This document shows positions 1 through 6,111 of a DNA stretch of 6,111 nucleotides, piece by piece. A model generated the notes under the pieces. That model saw only the letters and a list, made by a program, of their open reading frames with translations. It made no database searches and had not been told where the DNA came from. The position numbers were made by a program, and so were the translations under genes. The DNA lies in contig CAMOVV010000076.1 of assembly GCA_946627685.1 (NCBI GenBank), positions 1 to 6,111 on the forward strand, given 5' to 3'. Positions within the stretch are counted from its first letter, which is position 1; every line of letters starts with the position of its first letter. This stretch comes from an uncultured Bacteroidales bacterium. Lineage in GTDB: Bacteria; Bacteroidota; Bacteroidia; Bacteroidales; UBA932.

Positions 1-37
1 TCAACACCAAAATGAACAAGTTACGGCAGGCGGGTCA

Positions 38-77
38 CAAAGGAAAAGGACGCGCCCGCGCTGACGGACACGTCCTT
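38..77 (-). terminator. Possible intrinsic terminator after aspS
   Basis: On the minus strand a hairpin begins 22 bases after the aspS stop codon. Its outer arms AAGGACG and CGTCCTT (71-77 and 46-52) pair perfectly over 7 bp. A few more G-C pairs (54-69 and 56-58 with 65-67) extend it inward across mismatches. The tail reads TTTTCCTTTG, counting the last two stem bases, so it is T-rich but interrupted. This is weaker than a classical terminator. Its position right after the last gene supports the call. Confidence 0.4.
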
Positions 78-99
78 CCATATCAACAGCCTTCCGGTC

Positions 100-1866
100 C
101 TATTCCACCGGCCGGAGGTCGAGATGAAGCTCGTCAAGCTGCTTGGCGTCGATGATGGAGGGAGCGCCGAGCATGATGTCCCTGCCCTGGTTGTTCTTGG
201 GGAAGGCGATGTAGTCACGGATGGTGTCGGCTCCGCCGAAAAGGGCGCAGACGCGGTCGAGTCCGAAGGCGAGCCCTCCGTGGGGAGGCGCCCCGTACTT
301 GAAGGCGTTGATGAGGAAACCGAACTTGCGCTGCATCTCCTCGGGGCCGATGCCGATAATCTGGAACATGCGCTCCTGGACCTTGGGGTTATGGATTCTG
401 ATGGAACCGCCGCCGAGCTCGCAGCCGTTAAGGACGAAGTCATAGGCGTTGGCGCACACTTTCAGGATATCTTCAGGCCTGTCGCTGTAGAAATACTCAA
501 GGTGTTCAGGCTTGGGCGCAGTGAAAGGATGGTGAAGGGCGTCCCATTTATTCTCTTCCTCGTTCCACTCGAAAAGAGGGAAGTCGGTGAGCCACAGGGG
601 GGCGAAAACCTTGGGGTCGCGAAGGCCGAGACGGTTTCCGAGTTCTATGCGAAGGGTGCCGAGCTGGACCTGGGTCTTGCGTTTTTCACCGCAGAGGATG
701 AGCACGAGGTCCCCGGTCTTGGCGCCGGCGGCCTCAGCAATGGCCTTGAGGTCTTCGGGGGTGAAGAATTTATCCACGGAAGACTTGACGGTTCCGTCCT
801 CGTTCAGCTTGATGTTCACGAGACCCTTTGCCCCGACCTGGGGACGTTTCACCCATTCGGTGAGCTCGTCCACCTGCTTGCGGGACCAGCCGGCGGCGCC
901 TTCCACGGCAATCGCGCCGACGTAGGGAACGGAGTCGAACACGCCGAAGCCGTGACCCTGGGCGAGGGAGGTCACCTCGTGGATGGTCATTCCGAAGCGG
1001 ATGTCCGGCTTGTCGGAGCCATATTTGTCCATTCCGTCGAACCAGCTCATGCGGGGAATCGGATTGGGAATGGTCACGTCGAGGACGTTCTTGAAAAGGG
1101 TCCTCATCATGCCCTCGAACATGTTCAGGACGTCTTCCTGCTCCACAAAGCTCATCTCGCAGTCTATCTGGGTGAACTCGGGCTGACGGTCCGCGCGAAG
1201 GTCTTCGTCCCTGAAGCACTTGACTATCTGGAAGTACCTGTCCATGCCCGCCACCATAAGGCTCTGCTTGAGGGTCTGGGGACTCTGGGGAAGGGCGTAG
1301 AAGGTGCCGGGGTTCATCCTGGAAGGGACGACGAAGTCGCGGGCCCCTTCGGGGGTGGAGTTGATGAGGAAGGGGGTCTCTATCTCAAGGAAATTGTTGG
1401 AGTCAAGGTAATTGCGGACTTCGTGGCAGATGCGGTGCCTCAGCTGCAGGGCCTTCTGGAGGGGGCCCCTGCGGAGGTCAAGGTATCTGTATTTGAGCCT
1501 AAGGTCGTCGCCTCCGTCGGAGACGTCCTCGATGGTGAAGGGAGGGGTGAGGCTTTCGTTGAGGATATTGATGGCCTCAAGTTTTATCTCGATGTCGCCG
1601 GTGGGCATCTTGGGATTCTTGCTGGAGCGTTCCACGACGGTTCCGACCGCCTGGATGACGAACTCCCTTCCGAGGGAATTGGCCTTGGTGACAAGTTCTT
1701 CGGGGGCGTCAGCCTCCACCACGAGCTGAGTTATGCCGTAGCGGTCGCGGAGGTCTATGAAGGTCATGCCTCCGAGTTTCCGGGCTTTCTGCACCCAGCC
1801 CGCCAGGGTGACTTTCTTTCCTACATCCGAAATGCGGAGTTCTCCGCAGGTGTGGTCTCTGTACAT
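100..1866 (-). CDS. aspS: Aspartyl-tRNA synthetase (class II, bacterial type)
   Basis: Charges tRNA-Asp with aspartate using ATP, in the cytoplasm. The 588-residue product matches the usual bacterial length (about 590). An OB-fold anticodon-binding domain covers roughly residues 1-105. The class II catalytic core follows, interrupted by the bacterial GAD insertion at about 290-410. Visible motifs are motif 1 around 159-178 (EIETPFL then STPEGARDF), the aspartate-binding QSPQTLK at 194-200, motif 2 [18 protein letters not shown] at 218-235, GGGSIR ending at R490, and motif 3 GLAFGLDR at 531-538. No key residue appears to be missing. Leu31 in the OB fold resembles the E. coli discriminating enzyme rather than the His-containing non-discriminating type; that specificity is inference. 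The ATG start gives the family-typical N-terminus [10 protein letters not shown], so I keep it. It is the last gene of the co-directional run, 52 bases after manC, with a likely promoter of its own. Confidence 0.98.
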   Translation of the reverse strand: MYRDHTCGELRISDVGKKVTLAGWVQKARKLGGMTFIDLRDRYGITQLVVEADAPEELVTKANSLGREFVIQAVGTVVERSSKNPKMPTGDIEIKLEAINILNESLTPPFTIEDVSDGGDDLRLKYRYLDLRRGPLQKALQLRHRICHEVRNYLDSNNFLEIETPFLINSTPEGARDFVVPSRMNPGTFYALPQSPQTLKQSLMVAGMDRYFQIVKCFRDEDLRADRQPEFTQIDCEMSFVEQEDVLNMFEGMMRTLFKNVLDVTIPNPIPRMSWFDGMDKYGSDKPDIRFGMTIHEVTSLAQGHGFGVFDSVPYVGAIAVEGAAGWSRKQVDELTEWVKRPQVGAKGLVNIKLNEDGTVKSSVDKFFTPEDLKAIAEAAGAKTGDLVLILCGEKRKTQVQLGTLRIELGNRLGLRDPKVFAPLWLTDFPLFEWNEEENKWDALHHPFTAPKPEHLEYFYSDRPEDILKVCANAYDFVLNGCELGGGSIRIHNPKVQERMFQIIGIGPEEMQRKFGFLINAFKYGAPPHGGLAFGLDRVCALFGGADTIRDYIAFPKNNQGRDIMLGAPSIIDAKQLDELHLDLRPVE

Positions 1867-1892
1867 ATAACGGTGTTTTTACTTCAGGATGG

Positions 1893-1900
1893 CAAAATTA
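1893..1900 (-). promoter_or_regulatory. Bacteroidota-type -7 promoter box upstream of aspS
   Basis: The minus strand reads TAATTTTG here, an exact match to the Bacteroidota -7 consensus TAnnTTTG. It lies in the 52-base gap between manC and aspS. A start about 7 bases downstream would leave a leader of roughly 20 nucleotides before the aspS ATG. The leader is A-rich (GTAAAAACACC) and has no Shine-Dalgarno sequence, as is common in this phylum. No TTTG-like -33 box is visible at the expected distance, so the element is incomplete. It suggests that aspS can be transcribed independently of the genes before it. Confidence 0.5.
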
Positions 1901-1918
1901 AGCATTTTCCCACATATA

Positions 1919-3007
1919 TCATCGGTAATCTTCATAATCGGGCATCGCCACCCCGGCAGACAGCTCCTTTATCTCGGCGGAATCCAGCGGACAGATAAGG
2001 AGGACGTCGTCGGTATCTATCACGGCATAGTTTTCCAAACCCCTGACTGCCACGAGCTTTTTCCTGTTCTTCGAAAGCATGAGGCAGTGGTGGCTGTGCT
2101 CGAGAAGGGATTTTTCGGCATTGATGCAGTTGGCCGCCTCATCCTTGCCCGTAATAACCTTGTAGAGAGATTCCCAGCTGTCGATGTCGGCCCAGCCGAA
2201 TTTCGCGGGATAGAGCCAGGCGCTATCCGTCTTTTCCATAACGCCGTAGTCTATGGAAAGGTTCGAGCAGCTGGTGTACACCCTTTCGAGAAATTCCCGG
2301 CTTCCCGCCGTGCCAAGGTATTTTTCCCAGCCTGCAAAAAGACTGGTAACCTCGGGGATATAGCGGTTCATCTCTTCCATTATCACCTTTGCCTGCCAGG
2401 CGAAAATACCTGAGTTCCAGTAAAATTCTCCGCTTTTGCAGAAAACGGCGGCAAGGGCGGCGTCAGGCTTTTCCGTGAAGGTCTTGACCTTCATCGGCAC
2501 GGTCTTGTTCTTTTTCCCTCCCGCAATCTGGATATATCCGAAATTGGTGTCGGGCTTGTCCGGCACCACGCCTATCGTGACGAGCGTCCTTGTCGCGGCG
2601 GCATGGGCGGAAATGTTTTTCACCGTGTCGCAAAAGACGTCCTCGTCCATTATCACCTGGTCGGCGGGGGTGACGACCATTGTCGCATCGGGATTCCGGC
2701 GCAGAATCTCGCAGGTGGCGAAAGCGATGCATGGGGCCGTGCCGCGGCTGTAAGGCTCAAGGAGAAGATTCCCCTCCGGCAGTTCGGGAACGCTTTCCAT
2801 GGCCGCCTTTCCATACTTCTCGAGCGTCACCACAAGGATGTTTTCCGGAGCGAACATCTTGGCGAACCGTTCATAGGTGAGCCTCAGGAGGGTCTTTCCC
2901 TCCTGTCCTATTTCGAGGAACTGTTTGGGGCGGTCTTCCCTTGTAAGAGGCCAGAAACGGCTTCCCCGTCCACCGGCCATGATAACGCAATATCTATTGC
3001 TATCCAT
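1919..3007 (-). CDS. manC: Mannose-1-phosphate guanylyltransferase (single-domain GDP-mannose pyrophosphorylase)
   Basis: Makes GDP-mannose and pyrophosphate from mannose-1-phosphate and GTP in the cytoplasm, supplying mannose- and fucose-containing surface glycans. The 362 residues form one nucleotidyltransferase domain with a C-terminal extension. The nucleotide-binding signature lies at 11-30 (AGGRGSRFWPL, then RPKQF). It is followed by EPYSRGTAPCIAFA at 84-97, TPADQVI at 113-119, FTEKPD at 177-182, YWNSGIF at 196-202, SIDYGVMEKT at 251-260 and GWADIDSWESLY at 271-282. The C-terminal cupin isomerase domain of bifunctional ManC/AlgA proteins is absent, so a separate isomerase must provide mannose-6-phosphate. 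Residue 117 is Gln where the family usually has His (P-[SA]-D-H). The ATG start gives the standard short lead into the signature. It lies 24 bases after yraN and has no glycan-biosynthesis neighbours in the window. Guanylyl rather than another nucleotidyl specificity is assigned by family resemblance. Confidence 0.93.
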   Translation of the reverse strand: MDSNRYCVIMAGGRGSRFWPLTREDRPKQFLEIGQEGKTLLRLTYERFAKMFAPENILVVTLEKYGKAAMESVPELPEGNLLLEPYSRGTAPCIAFATCEILRRNPDATMVVTPADQVIMDEDVFCDTVKNISAHAAATRTLVTIGVVPDKPDTNFGYIQIAGGKKNKTVPMKVKTFTEKPDAALAAVFCKSGEFYWNSGIFAWQAKVIMEEMNRYIPEVTSLFAGWEKYLGTAGSREFLERVYTSCSNLSIDYGVMEKTDSAWLYPAKFGWADIDSWESLYKVITGKDEAANCINAEKSLLEHSHHCLMLSKNRKKLVAVRGLENYAVIDTDDVLLICPLDSAEIKELSAGVAMPDYEDYR

Positions 3008-3008
3008 A

Positions 3009-3041
3009 CTGATATCAGAATCTTATGTGGTCTAAACATAA
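3009..3041 (-). other. Two short dyads in the yraN-manC gap
   Basis: A perfect 10-bp palindrome CTGATATCAG (3009-3018) ends one base before the manC start codon. Beside it, TTATGT (3023-3028) and ACATAA (3036-3041) can form a 6-bp A+T-rich hairpin with a 7-base loop that overlaps the yraN stop codon. No T tract follows on the minus strand, so this is not a terminator. The elements could be an operator or affect translation start, or could be chance; palindromes of this length are expected a few times in a sequence of this size. Confidence 0.25.
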
Positions 3042-3415
3042 ATTGGGGTGAACGCGCGGGGGAAATACTCCACAAGTGTTTTCCCTCCGTCGAACACCAC
3101 TGCAATCACGTCAAAATTTACCTCCAAATCCCGGGCCAACCTCTCATCTTTCGCCGTATTGAGATATCTTAACGCCCCGGCGGCGATTTTCCTCTGTTTG
3201 GCCGCCGTCACATTCTCCTGCGGCGCCGCGCTCACAGGAGCGGTCCGGCTCTTCACCTCAACAAAATGGACACCATCCCCGTCAAGGGAAATGATATCCA
3301 TCTCCAGATGTCCCCTGCGGCAATTCCGCTCCAAAATCACATGTCCCCTGCTCACAAGATATTCACAGGCGGCATCCTCCCCCCTTCGTCCAAGGGTCAT
3401 TTTAGAAGTTTTCAT
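3032..3415 (-). CDS. yraN: YraN family protein (UPF0102), predicted PD-(D/E)XK-fold nuclease
   Basis: A small conserved bacterial protein of unproven function, 127 residues, the usual family length. Visible family features are the N-terminal LGRRGEDAACEYL at 8-20, RNCRRGHLEMDII at 30-42 with E38 and D40, FVEVKSR at 51-57 with E53 and K55, and VNFDVIAV at 99-106. E38/D40 with E53-V-K55 is the pattern expected of the PD-(D/E)XK (Holliday-junction-resolvase-like) fold, so DNA or RNA cleavage is plausible but inferred. There is no signal peptide or membrane segment. Start choice: the first ATG is used; an in-frame ATG at codon 6 (MTLGRRGED) would also give a normal N-terminus, and no ribosome binding site separates the two. 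It sits 35 bases after mutS2 and 24 bases before manC, probably in the same transcript. Confidence 0.92.
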   Translation of the reverse strand: MKTSKMTLGRRGEDAACEYLVSRGHVILERNCRRGHLEMDIISLDGDGVHFVEVKSRTAPVSAAPQENVTAAKQRKIAAGALRYLNTAKDERLARDLEVNFDVIAVVFDGGKTLVEYFPRAFTPIYV

Positions 3416-3450
3416 AGTTCATTCAGATTTATGGTCTCTCGCTCGAATTA

Positions 3451-5967
3451 CTACCCCAGTTTCACCACGGTGACGCCGGAGCCGCCGAGAGTAATGTCTT
3501 CGTCACGGACCTGGGCAACGCCGGGAATGGTCCTGAGGTATTTCTGAATCTCTTCGTGCAGGACTCCGGTGCCTTTACCGGTGATTATCCTCACCGTACC
3601 GATGTCCAGCATGATGGCGTCATCGATGAAATGCGTCACGATGTCAAGGGCGTCGGAAAGCCTCTCCCCGCGGATATCCAGCTCCGGGCGGAATTCCAAC
3701 GTGCGCCGCCTTATCCCGGGATCCACCCTCTGGACGGACTTTTGGGGTATATTCTTTACGGCTTCCTTGAACTCATTGGATGAAATCCTTTCCACTTTGG
3801 ACGGGGGAACGTTGGTGGTAAGGTTGCCTATGATGACGCTGACGGATTTCCTGGAGACCCTGGAAACCTCCCCTACCATTCCGCTGTCTTTCACCCTCAC
3901 TTTTTCCCCAACCTGCAACGGGCCTCCCCTGTGTTCCACGGCGGCGAGGGGTTCCTCCTCCGGCACGGCCTCCCCGCGGCGGATTTTCCTTGCCCGCTCC
4001 TTTTCCTTCCTCTCGGAAAGCTGGCGTATCTTCTTTTCGATGTAATCGTCGTGGTCCTTCCTCTCCTTTTCTTTTTTCTCCTGAAGGGCCGAAATGAAAC
4101 CTTGAAGCTCCGTCCTGGCCTCCCTGGTCTTCTCCTTTTCCGCCTGGGCCTCGCGTATGGCCCGGATGGTGTTTTCCACCTTGCTGTTGGCCCCCTTCAC
4201 GATTTCCTCGGCCTCACGGCGGGCCGTATCGAGAATATCCTTCCTTACTTTCTTGATATCCTCCAGCTCTTTCTGGTATTTTTCGGTGATTCCTTCGAGG
4301 GTCCTGTCAGTGGTCTTAATCTTCTGAAGCCTCTCCTCAAGGACGCGGCGGTTGCGGGCAATCCGCCTCAGATTCCTTTCAATGCCCACGTAGCCTTCTC
4401 CAGCCCGTGTCTCGGCCTCCTTGACGATGGACTCCGGAAGACCCATCTTCCTGGCCATCTCGAAGGCGAAAGAATTGCCCGGAAGGCCTATTTCAAGCTG
4501 GAAGAGCGGCGCTATGTTGCGTTCGTCGAACTGCATGGCCCCGTTGACGACCCCGGTGTCGGCCCCCGCGGCGTAAAGCTTCAGGTTGGTGTAATGGGTG
4601 GTAATCACGCCATAGACGCCCCGGCGGTCCAGCTCCGAAAGGATGGACTCGGCAATGGCCCCGCCTGCGGCAGGTTCCGTGCCCGAGCCGAACTCGTCAA
4701 TGAGGATGAGGGTCTTCCCGTCGGCAAGGGAAAGCATCCGCTTCATCTCGGCAAGGAAGGAACTGTAGGTGCTGAGGTCGTTGTCGATGGACTGGTCGTC
4801 GCCGATACTGACCATAATCCTGTCGAAAACAGGAATTTCCGACGTCTCGGAGGTAGGTATCGGCATCCCCCACTGGAACATATACTGGAGAAGGCCGACA
4901 GTCTTGAGGCAGACGGACTTGCCGCCGGCGTTAGGGCCTGAAATCAGCAGGATTCTCTTTTCCGGGGTGAGCTTCACGGTCTGGGGCACCATCTCCTTCC
5001 CCTCTTTCTTCAGTGCCTTTTCCAGCAGAGGGTGCCTGGCCTTGCGGAGGTTCATTTCCATCCCTTCCGCCACCAGCGGCATCCCGGCCTTGAAATCAAG
5101 GGCTACCTGGGCCTTGGCCATTATAAAATCAATCTCCCCGAGAAATCTTGCTGCAATCTGGATATCAGGCACATAAGGCCTCACGAAATCGCTGAACTCC
5201 GCAAGAATCCTCGCGATTTCCCGGCTCTCCTCGAACCGGAGGTCGCTTATCTCGTTTTCAAGCTCCACCACCTCGGCAGGCTCGATGAAGGTCGTCTTTC
5301 CGGAAGCGCTCTTGTCATAGACATACCCAGGCACCTTCCTCTTGCCGGCAGTGCTTACCGGGATAAGAAGCTTCCCGTCACGCACCGACAAGGCTGCATC
5401 AGGCTCTGCAAGTCCTTCTTCCTGAACTTTTTTCAAAAGGGCGGCGGCTCTCTTGGATATGGCGGCCTCCTTCTCTTTTATGCTTTTCCTTATCCTCGAA
5501 AGCTCCTCGGAAGCCCCGTCCCTCACCTCTCCGTATTTGTCGAGGATAACGTCTATCCTGCGGATGACTTCGGGAAAGCCCGGCACCGGGGAAGCCATTT
5601 TCTTCAACTCGGGGTACACCCCGTCCTTCATGGAAGAGAAGAAGTTGGAGAGCTTGCGGACGGTGTCCAGCATGGTTTTCAGCTTCCCGAGGGAATGGAC
5701 GTCGATGCTGTAGCCGGGGTTCTCGAGGGGAATGAGAAAGTTCAGGGTGTCGATATAGCCCCCCGTGGGGAAATTCTCCTCGAACATGAGTATCAGCCTC
5801 ATCTCGTCGGTGAGGGTGAGCCTGTGACGGATGACGGAGGCGTCCGTGCAGAACTCCTCCGAGGCGACCCTTTCCACGGCGTACTCGGTGGAACACCGGT
5901 TGGAAATCATCTCCCGTATCCTGTCGAAGCCCAGCTTCCCCTCAAGTCTTCTCACATCTTCGGTCAT
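3451..5967 (-). CDS. mutS2: MutS2 family ATPase with C-terminal Smr domain
   Basis: Full-length MutS2, 838 residues against about 785 in B. subtilis. Family members act in ribosome-collision rescue (shown in B. subtilis) and in suppressing recombination (reported in other species); they are not mismatch repair proteins and lack the MutS mismatch-binding domain, as here. Order of parts: helical core/lever region about 1-300; ABC-type ATPase about 300-510 with Walker A GPNAGGKS at 344-351, STYSSFLAEM at 399-408, Walker B ILIDE at 421-425 followed by FGSGTEP, and switch His458 in TTHYTN; a charged Lys/Glu-rich coiled coil about 510-665; a KOW-like segment about 685-730 (VGEKVRVKDSGMVGEV); and an Smr domain about 760-838 with LDIRG at 763-767. 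The second Smr motif reads TGKGTGVLH, with Thr where His is usual. The ATG start lies 3 bases after the cdaA stop and gives a standard MutS2 N-terminus. All ATPase residues appear intact. Confidence 0.97.
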   Translation of the reverse strand: MTEDVRRLEGKLGFDRIREMISNRCSTEYAVERVASEEFCTDASVIRHRLTLTDEMRLILMFEENFPTGGYIDTLNFLIPLENPGYSIDVHSLGKLKTMLDTVRKLSNFFSSMKDGVYPELKKMASPVPGFPEVIRRIDVILDKYGEVRDGASEELSRIRKSIKEKEAAISKRAAALLKKVQEEGLAEPDAALSVRDGKLLIPVSTAGKRKVPGYVYDKSASGKTTFIEPAEVVELENEISDLRFEESREIARILAEFSDFVRPYVPDIQIAARFLGEIDFIMAKAQVALDFKAGMPLVAEGMEMNLRKARHPLLEKALKKEGKEMVPQTVKLTPEKRILLISGPNAGGKSVCLKTVGLLQYMFQWGMPIPTSETSEIPVFDRIMVSIGDDQSIDNDLSTYSSFLAEMKRMLSLADGKTLILIDEFGSGTEPAAGGAIAESILSELDRRGVYGVITTHYTNLKLYAAGADTGVVNGAMQFDERNIAPLFQLEIGLPGNSFAFEMARKMGLPESIVKEAETRAGEGYVGIERNLRRIARNRRVLEERLQKIKTTDRTLEGITEKYQKELEDIKKVRKDILDTARREAEEIVKGANSKVENTIRAIREAQAEKEKTREARTELQGFISALQEKKEKERKDHDDYIEKKIRQLSERKEKERARKIRRGEAVPEEEPLAAVEHRGGPLQVGEKVRVKDSGMVGEVSRVSRKSVSVIIGNLTTNVPPSKVERISSNEFKEAVKNIPQKSVQRVDPGIRRRTLEFRPELDIRGERLSDALDIVTHFIDDAIMLDIGTVRIITGKGTGVLHEEIQKYLRTIPGVAQVRDEDITLGGSGVTVVKLG

Positions 5968-5970
5968 AAC

Positions 5971-6111
5971 CTATTCTTCTTGTTTCGAGGCGTTCTGCTT
6001 GTCGAGGGCCTGGCCCAGACGAAGTTTCAGCTCATTGATGTTGGTAATCGGGGTCAGTTCCCCTCCCTTTACGAAAGATACGTTCCCGGTCTCTTCGGAA
6101 ACCACGATTAC
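5971..6111 (-). CDS. cdaA: Diadenylate cyclase, C-terminal fragment (cut by window edge)
   Basis: Only the last 46 codons and the TAG stop are present; the gene continues beyond the right edge. The translation starts VIVVSEETGNVSFVKGGEL, which matches the end of the DisA_N/DAC domain (the VVSEETG strand) of CdaA-type c-di-AMP synthases. A polar tail ending NASKQEE follows. The family converts two ATP to cyclic di-AMP and is usually membrane-anchored through N-terminal helices. Those helices and the catalytic DGA and RHR motifs lie outside the window, so activity cannot be judged. The stop codon is 3 bases from the mutS2 ATG, which strongly suggests one transcript. The alternative DisA type is unlikely because the characteristic DisA C-terminal DNA-binding domains are absent. 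Confidence 0.85.
   Translation of the reverse strand, partial: VIVVSEETGNVSFVKGGELTPITNINELKLRLGQALDKQNASKQEE

Noticed and set aside
1..37. A further gene at the left edge
   Set aside because: Neither strand shows a recognisable product in these bases; the short frames that reach the edge are shadows of aspS.
124..1998. A 624-codon open frame on the plus strand, opposite aspS and the end of manC
   Set aside because: It is the mirror of the aspS codons: GC-rich codon use keeps the opposite frame free of stops. The translation is low in recognisable motifs, and the minus-strand reading is an unmistakable AspRS. There is no promoter or ribosome binding site for it.
3033..3040. TATGTTTA on the minus strand as a -7 box for manC
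   Set aside because: One mismatch to TAnnTTTG and only a poor -33 candidate (TTTC about 21 bases upstream). It overlaps the end of yraN. Too weak to annotate.
3424..3431. TAAATCTG on the minus strand as a -7 box for yraN
   Set aside because: One mismatch to the consensus, no -33 element, and the start site would fall almost on the ATG. Not convincing.
3931..4941. A 336-codon open frame on the plus strand opposite mutS2
   Set aside because: It lies entirely inside mutS2, opposite the conserved ATPase and coiled-coil regions; its Leu/Pro/Phe-rich start mirrors Lys/Glu-rich coiled-coil codons. No independent support.
1..6111. Mobile elements, CRISPR repeats, tRNA/rRNA genes, or a defence or retron-like system
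   Set aside because: Reading both strands, I saw no spaced direct repeats, long terminal inverted repeats, transposase or integrase motifs, or RNA gene signatures. Nearly all of the window is accounted for by five conserved housekeeping-type genes.

Overview
The window is a compact stretch of bacterial chromosome with every supported gene on the minus strand. The proteins look like those of Bacteroidota, probably a relatively GC-rich member of the Bacteroidales. The aspartyl-tRNA synthetase opens with the [19 protein letters not shown] N-terminus usual in that group. The one strong promoter element fits the Bacteroidota -7 consensus (TAnnTTTG) rather than a sigma-70 -10 box. The start codons lack a clear Shine-Dalgarno sequence. 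The phylum is inferred from recognition only; no search was run.

In transcription order (right to left) the layout is: (1) the last 46 codons of a diadenylate cyclase (cdaA), cut by the window edge; (2) after 3 bases, a full-length mutS2 with ATPase, coiled-coil, KOW-like and Smr parts; (3) after 35 bases, yraN, a small predicted nuclease-fold protein; (4) after 24 bases, a single-domain mannose-1-phosphate guanylyltransferase (manC type); (5) after 52 bases holding a perfect -7 box, aspS. A modest hairpin with a T-rich tail follows aspS and may end the unit. No gap is longer than 100 bases.

The genes do not form one pathway. They cover second-messenger synthesis (c-di-AMP), ribosome rescue and/or recombination control (MutS2), a possible DNA-processing nuclease (YraN), GDP-mannose supply for surface glycans, and tRNA charging. 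The tight co-directional packing suggests a housekeeping transcription unit, with aspS probably also driven from its own promoter. I see no mobile element, CRISPR array, tRNA, rRNA or defence locus. I found no convincing new system. The points most worth a second look are a non-consensus residue in the MutS2 Smr motif, the nearly touching cdaA-mutS2 junction, and the internal promoter before aspS.
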